NCBI RefSeq assembly: GCF_003264365.1
Contig: NZ_PYAK01000008.1
Span: forward strand, 124,001 to 188,000
Length of the DNA: 64,000 nucleotides
Direction: 5' to 3'
Source of the DNA: Micromonospora noduli
Lineage (GTDB): Bacteria > Actinomycetota > Actinomycetes > Mycobacteriales > Micromonosporaceae
Shown here: positions 41,204 to 48,708 of the stretch, piece by piece
Position numbering within the stretch: the stretch's first letter is position 1
Layout of the letters: every line of letters starts with the position of its first letter
The notes under the pieces: model-generated
Database searches by the model: none
What the model saw: the letters and a program-made list of their open reading frames with translations, nothing else
Told to the model about the DNA's origin: nothing
Translations under genes and position numbers: made by a program

Positions 41204-41611
41204 TCAGTAGCCGCCGGAGCGGCGGGTGAGCAGCGCGATCGTGGCCCGATCGTCGGCGGAGGTGGCGGACGCCGAGGTGGTCAGCGCGGTGAGCACCTTC
41301 CAGGCGAAGGACGACTCGGCGGGCAGGGTGGCACCGCGCACGGTCGGCACTGTCACCTCGACTGTCAGCGCGTCCTCGGTGACCGCGAAGCGGCACTCCA
41401 ACTCGGCGTCGCGGGTGGCGATGGCGAGCAGCATGGCGCACGCCTCGTCGACAGCGATCCGCAGATCCTCGATCTCGTCGAGCGCGAACTGCAACCGGGC
41501 CGCGAGACCGGCGGTGGCGGTGCGGAGCACGCCGAGGTAACCGCCGTCGGCGGGCACCGTGAGGTGCACCACGTCGTCGTCGATTGCTGGCTGGCCAGTC
41601 AGTTGAGTCAC
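41204..41611 (-). CDS. Degenerate RsbW-like anti-sigma regulatory protein
   Basis: A 135-aa protein, GTG start. It aligns by pattern with anti-sigma serine kinases (VVHLTVPADGGYLGVLRTATAGLAARLQFALDEIEDLRIAVDEACAMLL). The N-box position reads VDEACAMLLA, without the Asn that binds Mg-ATP, and there is no clear G1 or G2 glycine motif near the C-terminus. It may therefore bind a sigma factor without kinase activity. Similar proteins in Streptomyces lie beside SigB/SigF-type genes; none is adjacent here. Confidence 0.8.
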   Translation of the reverse strand: MTQLTGQPAIDDDVVHLTVPADGGYLGVLRTATAGLAARLQFALDEIEDLRIAVDEACAMLLAIATRDAELECRFAVTEDALTVEVTVPTVRGATLPAESSFAWKVLTALTTSASATSADDRATIALLTRRSGGY

Positions 41612-41643
41612 GCCTCATCCCCCCGGTCGGGGACTCTACCCGG

Positions 41644-42165
41644 TCAGCCGTCCATACGCGTGCCGGCGGTGGTGGCGTGCCCGGCCAGCTCGCGGAGCGC
41701 GGCGCCGCTGAGTCGGTAGGGAACCCACTCGCTCATCTGCTCGGCGCCGATCGAGGCGTAGAAACCGGCGGCCGGATTCCAGTCGATCATCGACCACTCC
41801 AGCCGCTGGTAGCCGCGCCGTACGCAGATGTCGGCCAGCGCGGCGAGCAGAAGTCGACCGGCTCCGGTGCCCCGGGCGGCCGGCCGGACATAGAGGTCCT
41901 CCAGGTGTATGCCGTGCACGCCGGCCCAGGTGGAGAAGTTGAGGAACCACAACGCGAAGCCGACCGGCTCGTCGCGCTCGTCCACCGCGACGTGACCGAA
42001 GAGCGCCGGAGCAGTCGTGAACAGCGCCGAGGTCAGTTGCTCGGCGGTGAGGTGGCACTGCTCCGCGGCACGCTCGTACTCGGCCAACTCGTGCACCATG
42101 GCGACGACGGCCGGCACGTCCTCGGGACGTGCCGGCCGGATCGTCGGGATGACCGGGGAGGTCAC
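41644..42165 (-). CDS. GNAT-family N-acetyltransferase downstream of sodN
   Basis: A 173-aa acetyltransferase, GTG overlapping the sodN stop (GTGA), so co-translated. The N-terminus reads IPTIRPARPEDVPAVVAMVHELAEYERA, the CoA loop LEDLYVRPAARGTGAGRLLLAAL, and a later segment LEWSMIDWNPAAGFYASIGAEQMSEWVPYRL. This pattern is that of diamine (SAT-like) acetyltransferases. The link with Ni-SOD is positional only. Substrate not determined. Confidence 0.88.
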   Translation of the reverse strand: MTSPVIPTIRPARPEDVPAVVAMVHELAEYERAAEQCHLTAEQLTSALFTTAPALFGHVAVDERDEPVGFALWFLNFSTWAGVHGIHLEDLYVRPAARGTGAGRLLLAALADICVRRGYQRLEWSMIDWNPAAGFYASIGAEQMSEWVPYRLSGAALRELAGHATTAGTRMDG

Positions 42166-42566
42166 GCCTTCTTGGTCTCCCAGAAGATCTTCGAGATCTC
42201 GTCGATCTTCGCGAGCAGCTTGTCGGCGGTGGCCGGGTCGAGGCTGCCCTTGACGCCACCGGCGCCGGCGAGCTTGGTGGCCTCGTTGAACAGGCTGTGC
42301 AGGTTCGGGTACTTCTCGAAGTGCGGCGGCTTGAAGTAGTCGGTCCACAGCACCCAGAGGTGGTGCTTGACCAGCTCGGCGCGCTGCTCCTTGATGATGA
42401 TGGCGCGGGTGCGGAACTCCGGGTCGGTGTTCGCCTGGTACTTCTCGCAGATCATTTTGACCGATTCGGCCTCGATCCGGGCCTGAGCCGGGTCGTAGAC
42501 ACCGCACGGCAGGTCGCAGTGAGCGCTCGCGGTGACGCGGGGCGCAAGGATGCGCGGAAGTCGCAT
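42162..42566 (-). CDS. sodN: Nickel superoxide dismutase precursor
   Basis: A 134-aa precursor. ATG at 42566 with GGAGGATC upstream gives a 15-residue propeptide (MRLPRILAPRVTASA) followed by the mature Ni-hook HCDLPCGVY; His16, Cys17 and Cys21 of the precursor bind nickel once the propeptide is cut. The rest is a four-helix bundle (AESVKMICEKYQANTDPEFRTRAIIIKEQRAELVKHHLWVLWTDYFKP). It dismutates superoxide. The divergent sodX gene encodes the maturation protease. It is followed by a GNAT gene with overlapping stop and start. Confidence 0.97.
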   Translation of the reverse strand: MRLPRILAPRVTASAHCDLPCGVYDPAQARIEAESVKMICEKYQANTDPEFRTRAIIIKEQRAELVKHHLWVLWTDYFKPPHFEKYPNLHSLFNEATKLAGAGGVKGSLDPATADKLLAKIDEISKIFWETKKA

Positions 42567-42650
42567 CGGGATCCTCCATGGGAAGTTTGCGATGATCAAA
42601 GGCGACATTACTCCTGGGAATGCTCCCCGAACCGGGTGGAGGTGAAACCA
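42567..42650. promoter_or_regulatory. sodN/sodX divergent promoter region with a candidate operator
   Basis: 84 bp between the two starts. TTTGCGATGATCAAA at 42586-42600 is an imperfect palindrome close to the sodN start, a plausible site for a nickel-responsive Fur-like (Nur) repressor. It does not match the published Nur box well. GGAGG precedes the sodX GTG. Confidence 0.35.
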
Positions 42651-43001
42651 GTGGCCGCCGATCACCCGGCTGAGGTGCCCCGGCTGCGGAGGCCGCTGAC
42701 CGCCGTTCTGGTGACCGGGCCGTCCATGGCCCCGACCCTGCGGCACGGTGACGCGGTACTGGTTCGTCCCGGTGGCCGCCCGATCCGAGCCGGCGACGTG
42801 GTGGTCGCGGTCTTCCGGACCCGCCCCGATCTGCTGGTGGTGAAGCGTGCGGTCCGGCCGCAGGACGGCGGCTGGTGGCTGCGCGGCGACAACGACCTGA
42901 TCACCGACGACTCCCGGGCGTACGGGGTGGCCGACGTACGAGGACGCGTGGTGGCCCGCTACTGGCCGCGCCCCGGGCGGGTACCCCGTCGTCAGTTATG
43001 A
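42651..43001 (+). CDS. sodX: Nickel-SOD maturation protease (S26 signal peptidase-like)
   Basis: A 116-aa S26-family peptidase that removes the SodN propeptide. GTG at 42651 after GGAGG. The Ser nucleophile lies in VTGPSMAPTLRHGDAVLV and the general-base Lys in LLVVKRAVRP; the structural box GDNDLITDDSRAYG follows. Unlike leader peptidases it has no membrane anchor, as expected for SodX, because SodN is processed in the cytosol. Divergent from sodN, which confirms the role. Confidence 0.94.
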   Translation: MAADHPAEVPRLRRPLTAVLVTGPSMAPTLRHGDAVLVRPGGRPIRAGDVVVAVFRTRPDLLVVKRAVRPQDGGWWLRGDNDLITDDSRAYGVADVRGRVVARYWPRPGRVPRRQL

Positions 43002-43146
43002 CCCTGCTCACATCCGAGGGGTGGTGTCGACACTATGCTCGGAAAGTGCCCGGGTGACCCCCCGCACCGCGTGCCACCGCTCGCCGCCCACCTCGCGGCG
43101 GGGCCGGCCGCCTCACATCTGCTCGACAGATCCTGGAGTCACCACC

Positions 43147-44325
43147 ATGCCTTCGTCCACCGTGGACCCCGCTGATCCCGTCTTCCTGCTGCACCGGGGC
43201 GGCAAGATGGCCGTCACCTCGACCGTGCCGCTCACCAGCCGGGAGGACCTCTCCCTGGCGTACACCCCGGGGGTGGCCCGGGTGTGTGAGGCGATCGCCG
43301 CCGACCCCGCCCTGGTGGACGACTACACCTGGGTGTCGCACACGGTCGCGGTGGTCACCGACGGCTCGGCGGTGCTCGGGCTGGGCAACATCGGTCCCCG
43401 GGCCGCGCTGCCGGTGATGGAGGGCAAGGCGGTGCTGTTCAAGCAGTTCGCCGGGGTGGACGCGGTGCCGGTGTGCCTGGACACCCAGGACGTGGACGAG
43501 ATCGTCGCGGTGGTGCGGGCGCTGGCGCCCTCGTTCGGTGGGATCAACCTGGAGGACATCAGCGCGCCGCGCTGCTTCGAGATCGAGCGTCGGCTCGACG
43601 AGGCGCTGGACATCCCGGTCTTCCACGACGACCAGCACGGCACCGCCATCGTGGTGCTCGCCGCGCTGCGCAACGCCGCGACGTTGCTCGACCGCAAGCT
43701 CGGTGATCTGCGGGTGGCGGTGAGCGGCGCGGGCGCGGCCGGCGTGGCCGTGACGAAGATGCTGATCGCCGGGGGCGTCAACCCCGACCAGGTGGTGGTC
43801 TGTGACTCCAAGGGGATCATCGGCCGGCACCGCACCGAGCTCACCGGCACCAAGGCTGAGCTGGCGGCGAGCACCAACGCCGACGGCCGCCAAGGCGACA
43901 TCACCGAGGCGTTGCGCGGCGCGGACGTGCTGGTCGGGGTCTCCGGCGGGCAGATCCCCGAAGCGGCGGTGGCCGGGATGGCGCCCGGCGGGATCGTGTT
44001 CGCGCTGGCGAACCCGACCCCCGAGGTGCACCCCGAGGTGGCCGCCCGGCACGTCGCGGTGGTCGCCACCGGGCGCAGCGACTACCCCAACCAGATCAAC
44101 AACGTGCTGGCCTTCCCCGGTGTGTTCCGCGGTGCGCTCGATGCCGGTGCCACGCGGATCACCGAGGCGATGAAGGTCGCCGCCGCGGACGCCATCGCCG
44201 GCGTGGTGGCCGATTCCCTGACCGCCGACGCGATCGTTCCGTCCCCGCTCGACCCGCGCGTCGCGCCGGCCGTGGCCGAGGCGGTCGCCGAAGCCGCCCG
44301 CCGCGACGGCGTCGCCCGCCGGTAA
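43147..44325 (+). CDS. NAD(P)-dependent malic enzyme
   Basis: A 392-aa enzyme that oxidatively decarboxylates malate to pyruvate. ATG at 43147. Conserved parts are [85 protein letters not shown] and the metal site [11 protein letters not shown]. The Rossmann loop is [15 protein letters not shown], and [11 protein letters not shown] with [22 protein letters not shown] closes the active site. The length is that of the short bacterial form without a PTA-like tail. Cofactor preference is not readable. It is monocistronic. Confidence 0.95.
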   Translation: MPSSTVDPADPVFLLHRGGKMAVTSTVPLTSREDLSLAYTPGVARVCEAIAADPALVDDYTWVSHTVAVVTDGSAVLGLGNIGPRAALPVMEGKAVLFKQFAGVDAVPVCLDTQDVDEIVAVVRALAPSFGGINLEDISAPRCFEIERRLDEALDIPVFHDDQHGTAIVVLAALRNAATLLDRKLGDLRVAVSGAGAAGVAVTKMLIAGGVNPDQVVVCDSKGIIGRHRTELTGTKAELAASTNADGRQGDITEALRGADVLVGVSGGQIPEAAVAGMAPGGIVFALANPTPEVHPEVAARHVAVVATGRSDYPNQINNVLAFPGVFRGALDAGATRITEAMKVAAADAIAGVVADSLTADAIVPSPLDPRVAPAVAEAVAEAARRDGVARR

Positions 44326-44333
44326 GCGCACAT

Positions 44334-44420
44334 GACCGGGGGCGCTCTGCGCCGCCGGCCTGTGCGCACGCGTGGGCCGGGGGCGCTCCGGCGCAGCATG
44401 CGCCGCCGGCCTGCGCGCAC
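44334..44420. repeat. Imperfect direct repeat downstream of malic enzyme
   Basis: Two units share GGGGGCGCTC ... GCGCCGCCGGCCTG(T/C)GCGCAC, about 52 bp apart, in the intergenic gap. The second unit carries a small insertion. It looks like a local duplication, possibly able to form alternative hairpins. No gene is seen. Confidence 0.5.
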
Positions 44421-44459
44421 AGCTTCTTAACGAGCCCTCAGCTTGTTACCGTGCCGATC

Positions 44460-45413
44460 ATGCGTGCTGCCTTTGCCTCCCGTTTCGACGATGCCGATCC
44501 GCTCGCCGCGCTCACCGTCGGTGAGCGGCCCGAGCCGACCCCTCCGGCCGACGACTGGGTGACCGTGCAGTTGCGGGCCACCTCGCTCAACCACCACGAC
44601 CTCTGGTCGCTGCGCGGGGTGGGTCTCACCGAGGCCCAGCTGCCGATGATCCTCGGCTGCGACGCGGTCGGGCTGGACCCGGAGGGACGCCCGGTGGTCG
44701 TGTACCCGGTGGTCGTCACGCCGGGTGACCCGCGCGGGGTGTCCATCCTCTCCGAGCACTTCGCCGGGACGCTCGCCGAGCGGGTGGCCGTACCCCGCTC
44801 GAATCTGATCCCGCTGCCCGATGGCATGGCGGCGACCGACGCGGCGTGCCTGCCCACGGCCTGGCTGACCGCGTGGCGGATGTTGACCACCAAGGGCCGC
44901 GTCGCGGACGCCGACAGCGTGCTGGTCCAGGGCGCGGGCGGTGGCGTGGCCACCGCGGCCGTCGCGCTCGCCGTCGCGATGGGCAAGCGGGTGTACGCGA
45001 CCAGCCGCGACGCCGTAAAGCGGGACCGGATCTCGGCCCTCGGCGCCATCGCCGTGGAGCCCGGTGCCCGGCTGCCGGAGCGGGTGGACGTGGTGATCGA
45101 GACGGTCGGCGCGGCCACCTTCGACCACTCGCTGAAGTCGGCCGCGCCGATGGCCCGGATCGTGGTCTCCGGCGCGACCGCCGGGCACGAGCCGTCGGTC
45201 AACCTGCGCCGGGTCTTCGCCATGCAGCTGGAGATCCTGGGCACCTCGATGGGCACGCCCGGCGAGCTGTACGAGCTGCTGGCGTTCTGCTCCGACAACG
45301 AGGTGCGCCCGGTGGTGGACAGCGTCATCCCGTTCAGCCGGGTCGAGGACGCCTTCGCCCGACTGCACTCCGGCGACGCCTTCGGCAAGGTCGTCATCGA
45401 CCACACCGCCTGA
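44460..45413 (+). CDS. Zinc-type/MDR alcohol dehydrogenase-like oxidoreductase
   Basis: A 317-aa medium-chain dehydrogenase/reductase from ATG 44460. It has the GroES-like N-domain (TVQLRATSLNHHDLWSLRGVG, LPMILGCDAVG) and the Rossmann domain VLVQGAGGGVATAAVALAVAMGKRVYATSRD, then VIETVGAATFDHSLKSAAPMARIVVSGATAGHEPSVNLRRVFA. The catalytic zinc Cys is absent (NHHDLWSLRG instead of a C-hinge), and no structural-zinc cysteine cluster is seen. This favours a quinone oxidoreductase-like, NADPH-dependent enzyme. Substrate unknown. Confidence 0.9.
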   Translation: MRAAFASRFDDADPLAALTVGERPEPTPPADDWVTVQLRATSLNHHDLWSLRGVGLTEAQLPMILGCDAVGLDPEGRPVVVYPVVVTPGDPRGVSILSEHFAGTLAERVAVPRSNLIPLPDGMAATDAACLPTAWLTAWRMLTTKGRVADADSVLVQGAGGGVATAAVALAVAMGKRVYATSRDAVKRDRISALGAIAVEPGARLPERVDVVIETVGAATFDHSLKSAAPMARIVVSGATAGHEPSVNLRRVFAMQLEILGTSMGTPGELYELLAFCSDNEVRPVVDSVIPFSRVEDAFARLHSGDAFGKVVIDHTA

Positions 45414-45467
45414 CGCGCACCGCATCGCCGCCGCCCGGCCTTGTCTGACCTGGCGCGGCCTGGCCCC

Positions 45468-45549
45468 GCCGCAAGATCGCGCAACATCATGGAAATAGTG
45501 GCCTCCGCGTCGTGGGAGGCCACTATTTCCTGGTTACTGCACGATCTTG
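45468..45549. repeat. Nested palindromic intergenic element
   Basis: Inner stem: perfect 16-bp arms beginning GGAAATAGTGG (45491-45506) and ending CCACTATTTCC (45515-45530) around an 8-nt loop. Outer arms GCCGCAAGATCG and CGATCTTGTGGCGG flank it. It lies between convergent stop codons. It can form a long cruciform or terminator. The outer GATCTTG motif recurs in the element at 9150-9215. Confidence 0.75.
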
Positions 45550-45589
45550 TGGCGGCCGGAGCGGCTAAGGCGCACGGCGCGGGCGGGCC

Positions 45590-46555
45590 TCAGAGGTGGT
45601 CGTCGAAGGTGGCGATGTCGCCGCGCGTCGCGTCGGTGGGGATGCGCTTCCTGGCGTCCGCGTCGCCGTAGAGCGACCAGCGCAGGAACTCGACAGACGT
45701 GTCCGAGACGACCCGCAGCGTCGCGCCGTCGCTGAGCAGCGCCCGCCCGTGGTCGCCCTTGGGCAGGCTCAGCATCGCCTTCGGCCAGGGCACCTTGTCG
45801 TACGCGGCCCTGCCCGCCGCGTACTCGACCACCTCGTCCAACTCGCCGTGCACGAACAGTTGCGGTGCGGCAGCGCCGGCGAACGCGGTGCCCACGCCGA
45901 GCGCCGTGCCCGCGAACACCACACCCGCGTCCAGTCGCTCGTCGCGGCTCGCGGTGAACAGGCCGATGGTGGTCACCCCGCCCGCCGAGTGCCCAGCCGC
46001 AGCCACCCGCTCGCTGTCCAACCGGCCGCGCAACGCGTCGTCGGCCTTGCCGTTCAACGCCAGCACCTGGTCCAACGCGTACGACACATCGGCGGGCTGG
46101 TTGAGCACGTCGAGGACGTTGTTGTCAGCGCCCCGCGAGGTGTGCGGGAACGTCGGCGCGGCCACCACGAAACCCGCCGCCGCCCAGCGGGTCAGCAGCG
46201 TGGCGTAGTCGTCCGGCCGCCCACCCAGGCCGTGACTGAACATCACCACCGGAAACCGGCCCTCCGCCGCGGTCGCCGACCGCTTGGCCGCGCCGCCGGA
46301 CTGCCCGGCCGCCGGGTACCAGAGCGTCGTCGGCAGCGCGCGGCCGTCCCGGTTCAGCTTGAGCTGGCGTACGCCGACCGCGAAGGCGCGCTGCGGGGCC
46401 TTGCCGGCGGGCACCTGCGGTGTCGGTGTGGCTGCGGGTGGTGGTTCGACGGGCGCCTGCTGGCCCTCGGTCTTCCTGGCGTCCGCCGAGCAGCCGACCA
46501 GACCGGCCATGAGCACGGCGCTGGCCAGCAGGGCGGGGGTGACGCGACGTGGCAT
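45590..46555 (-). CDS. Chlorophyllase/lipase-like alpha/beta hydrolase lipoprotein
   Basis: A 321-aa exported hydrolase. ATG 46555 gives a lipoprotein signal peptide (MPRRVTPALLASAVLMAGLVGC), lipidated Cys about residue 22, then a Pro/Ala linker. The hydrolase core has TLWYPAAGQ, FPVVMFSHGLGGRPDDYATLLTRWAAAGFVVAAPTFPHTSRG, the nucleophile elbow VAAAGHSAGGVT, LFVHGELDEVVEY with the acid and KGDHGRAL with the His. This is the platelet-activating-factor acetylhydrolase/chlorophyllase-like class; its substrate is unknown. A shorter paralogue lies at 48709-49605. Confidence 0.9.
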   Translation of the reverse strand: MPRRVTPALLASAVLMAGLVGCSADARKTEGQQAPVEPPPAATPTPQVPAGKAPQRAFAVGVRQLKLNRDGRALPTTLWYPAAGQSGGAAKRSATAAEGRFPVVMFSHGLGGRPDDYATLLTRWAAAGFVVAAPTFPHTSRGADNNVLDVLNQPADVSYALDQVLALNGKADDALRGRLDSERVAAAGHSAGGVTTIGLFTASRDERLDAGVVFAGTALGVGTAFAGAAAPQLFVHGELDEVVEYAAGRAAYDKVPWPKAMLSLPKGDHGRALLSDGATLRVVSDTSVEFLRWSLYGDADARKRIPTDATRGDIATFDDHL

Positions 46556-46646
46556 GAATCCAATTGTGCCCTGCCCCGCTGACGTGCCCGGTGGACTTCG
46601 ACGCGGTGTGCCCGTCGACTCACCTAGCGCTGCCCGGCTGCCGGTA

Positions 46647-47696
46647 TCAGGCCGCAGCACGTTCGGCGAGCGGGCGTCGCCGTCGTGCGGTGTCGGTCAG
46701 CGCGCGCAGAGGAAAGGCGGCGTTGGGGTTGTACCGGTTCGTTCCGGGCGGAACGATCTCGTCGATCCGGTCGAGGGTCGCGTCGTCCAGGGTGAGCGTG
46801 GCGCCCTTGAGTAGGTCCTCCAGTTGCGGCATGGTTCGCGGTCCGATGATCGCCGAGCTGACGGCCGGATGGGCCACGGTGAAGGCGATGGCGAGCTGCG
46901 GGAGCGTGCAGCCGATGCTCGCCGCGAGGTCGACGAGCTGTTCCACGATGTCGAGCTTGGCGGCGTTCTCGGCGATCGTGGGGTCGAACTGCGCCGGCCG
47001 GAGCACGGCCCGCCCGGTCGACAGGTCGATGGGCTGGTCCCTGCGGTACTTGCCGCTGAGGAACCCGAAGGCGAGCGGGCTCCAGACCAGCACCCCCATG
47101 CCGTAGCGCTGGCAGACCGGGAGGGTCGACGCCTCGACGCCGCGGGCCAGGATCGAGTACGGCGGCTGCTCGGTGCGCAGGCGTCCGAGGCCACGACGCT
47201 CGGACACCTGGTGCGCCTCGACGATCTCCTCGGCCGGGAAGGTCGAGCAGCCGAAGGCGCGGATCTTTCCGTCGCGGACCAGGTCGGTGAGCACCGAGAG
47301 GGTCTCCTCGATGTCGGTCGAGGGGTCGGGACGGTGGATCTGGTAGAGGTCGATCCAGTCGGTGTTCAACCGTCGCAGGCTGCCCTCGACGGCCTTGAGG
47401 ATCCACCGCCGCGAGTTGCCACCCTGATTGGGCCCCTCGCCCATCGGAAAGTGCACCTTGGTGGCCAGCACGACGTCGTCCCGGCGCCCCCGCAGCGCCT
47501 TGCCCACGATCTCCTCGGACTCACCCCGGCCGTACATGTCGGCGGTGTCGACGACGTTGATGCCCTGGTCGAGGGCGGTGTGGATGATGCGGACGCAGTC
47601 GTCGTGGTCGGGGTTGCCGACGGCACCGAACATCATGGTCCCGAGGCAGTGGGTGCTGACCTCGATGCCGGTGCCGCCGAGCGTGCGGTAGCGCAT
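46647..47696 (-). CDS. Aldo/keto reductase under MerR-type control
   Basis: A 349-aa NADPH-dependent reductase. ATG at 47696 follows GGGAG. Family start MRYRTLGGTGIEVSTHCLGTMMFG; tetrad Asp in VVDTADMYGRGES, Tyr, Lys in VLATKVHFPMGEG and His in DLYQIHRPDPSTDIEETL; cofactor site VSSAIIGPRTMPQLEDLL. It resembles YajO/AKR11-like enzymes. The divergent MerR gene and a promoter with a 19-bp spacer indicate inducible expression. A basic C-terminal tail (RRRRPLAERAAA) is unusual but short. Confidence 0.92.
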   Translation of the reverse strand: MRYRTLGGTGIEVSTHCLGTMMFGAVGNPDHDDCVRIIHTALDQGINVVDTADMYGRGESEEIVGKALRGRRDDVVLATKVHFPMGEGPNQGGNSRRWILKAVEGSLRRLNTDWIDLYQIHRPDPSTDIEETLSVLTDLVRDGKIRAFGCSTFPAEEIVEAHQVSERRGLGRLRTEQPPYSILARGVEASTLPVCQRYGMGVLVWSPLAFGFLSGKYRRDQPIDLSTGRAVLRPAQFDPTIAENAAKLDIVEQLVDLAASIGCTLPQLAIAFTVAHPAVSSAIIGPRTMPQLEDLLKGATLTLDDATLDRIDEIVPPGTNRYNPNAAFPLRALTDTARRRRPLAERAAA

Positions 47697-47740
47697 GCCG
47701 ATGCTCCCTTGGGTGATTCAGTAATGATCAGCTGGCACGC

Positions 47741-47771
47741 ACCCTAGGAGCTTGAGTCGGCTCTAGGTCAA
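47741..47771 (-). promoter_or_regulatory. MerR-type promoter of the aldo/keto reductase (19-bp spacer)
   Basis: Reading leftward: TTGACC (47771-47766), a 19-bp spacer, then TAGGGT (47746-47741). The over-long spacer is the hallmark of promoters activated by DNA distortion by MerR proteins. The pair TTGA (47752) and TCAA (47768) plus the CCTAG/CTAGG arms form an imperfect palindrome in the spacer. The predicted transcript leads to the ATG at 47696. Confidence 0.65.
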
Positions 47772-47792
47772 CCCCTCGTTACCCTGCTCGGC

Positions 47793-48254
47793 ATGGCTGA
47801 GGTCACCGCGAGTCTGAGCATCGGGCAGATCGCCGAACGCACCGGCTTGAGCGTGCACACCCTCCGCTTCTACGAGCAGGAGGGCCTCTTCGTCAGTCCC
47901 GTACGCCGGGGGCCGGGCGGGCGTCGCAGCTACACCCAGGACGACGTGGACTGGCTGACCGTCTGCATCATCCTCCGCGCCTCCGGCATGCCCCTGCCCG
48001 CGCTCCGCCGGTACACCGACCTCGTCCGGGAAGGCACCGGTAACGAGGAGGAACGGCTCGCGCTCCTGCGCGAGCACCACGGTCGCGTCACCTCCCAGAT
48101 CGACAGGCTCACCCAGAGCCTGGATCTGATCACCTTCAAGGTCGGGCTCTACGAGGATCTGCTTGAGCAGGACCGGCGCGCAGCCGGGCCAGGTCGTCGG
48201 CGTCCTTCGGGCGGCGGGGACGTTCCGGCATCCAGACCGGGTACATCTGCTTGA
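47793..48254 (+). CDS. MerR-family transcriptional activator
   Basis: A 153-aa regulator. ATG 47793 gives MAEVTASLSIGQIAERTGLSVHTLRFYEQEGLF, the winged-helix N-domain, followed by RRSYTQDDVDWLTVCIILRASGMPLPALRRYTDLV and the dimerisation helix EERLALLREHHGRVTSQIDRLTQSLDLITFKVGLYEDLL. No effector cysteines are visible, so it senses an organic ligand or other signal. Divergent from the aldo/keto reductase it presumably activates. The last about 30 residues (RRAAGPGRRRPSGGG...) run 119 bp into the convergent nucleotidyltransferase gene, and look like read-through beyond the normal family end. Confidence 0.9.
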   Translation: MAEVTASLSIGQIAERTGLSVHTLRFYEQEGLFVSPVRRGPGGRRSYTQDDVDWLTVCIILRASGMPLPALRRYTDLVREGTGNEEERLALLREHHGRVTSQIDRLTQSLDLITFKVGLYEDLLEQDRRAAGPGRRRPSGGGDVPASRPGTSA

Positions 48255-48681
48255 ACTCGATCTGGGCCGCCACCGAGATGGTCGGCGCGGTGAGCGGGCC
48301 GATCCGGCCGGGTGGGGCGTCCAGCATCCCGGCCGGCAGCGGGGTGCCGACCCAGGATCCGGCACCGACCGTCGGTCGGCCGGCGGCGTCGCGACCCAGG
48401 TACGCGAAGCTGACCTCCACGTCGGCGGCGAACAGGTCGAGCTGCGACTCCACCGGCATTCGCGGGTCGGGAAGCCAGCCCCGGGCCAGCAGCAGGTCGG
48501 CCAGCCGGTCCGCGTCGTCGCGCCAGCAGTACCAGTCAACGTCCAGGTGTGGGCGGGTCACCGTACCGAGCTGGAAGTCCATCGCCCAGCCGCCGCGCAA
48601 CCACACCGGGATGCCGACCGCCCCTGCCACCGCGAGCACCTCGGCGATGCTCGCCAACTGCCGGCGCGCAAGCTCGTCCAC
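48136..48681 (-). CDS. LinA/ANT(2'')-like nucleotidyltransferase
   Basis: A 181-aa small nucleotidyltransferase. The catalytic patch VWLRGGWAMDFQLGTVTRPHLDVDWYCWRDDADRL combines the RGGWAxD and HxDxDW motifs of lincosamide and aminoglycoside adenylyltransferases. The C-terminal region is helical, with FKQMYPVWMPERPRRPKDADDLARL typical of the family. It could inactivate a drug or be a house-keeping relative. Antibiotic resistance is not demonstrated. Its 3' end overlaps the convergent merR gene by 119 bp. Confidence 0.85.
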   Translation of the reverse strand: MDELARRQLASIAEVLAVAGAVGIPVWLRGGWAMDFQLGTVTRPHLDVDWYCWRDDADRLADLLLARGWLPDPRMPVESQLDLFAADVEVSFAYLGRDAAGRPTVGAGSWVGTPLPAGMLDAPPGRIGPLTAPTISVAAQIEFKQMYPVWMPERPRRPKDADDLARLRAGPAQADPRRARP

Positions 48682-48708
48682 CGCAAGACCGTACCGGTGT
48701 CGGCCGGG

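Noticed and set aside
42616..42645. SigR promoter before sodX because of GGGAAT
   Set aside because: No GTT at 18-19 nt downstream.
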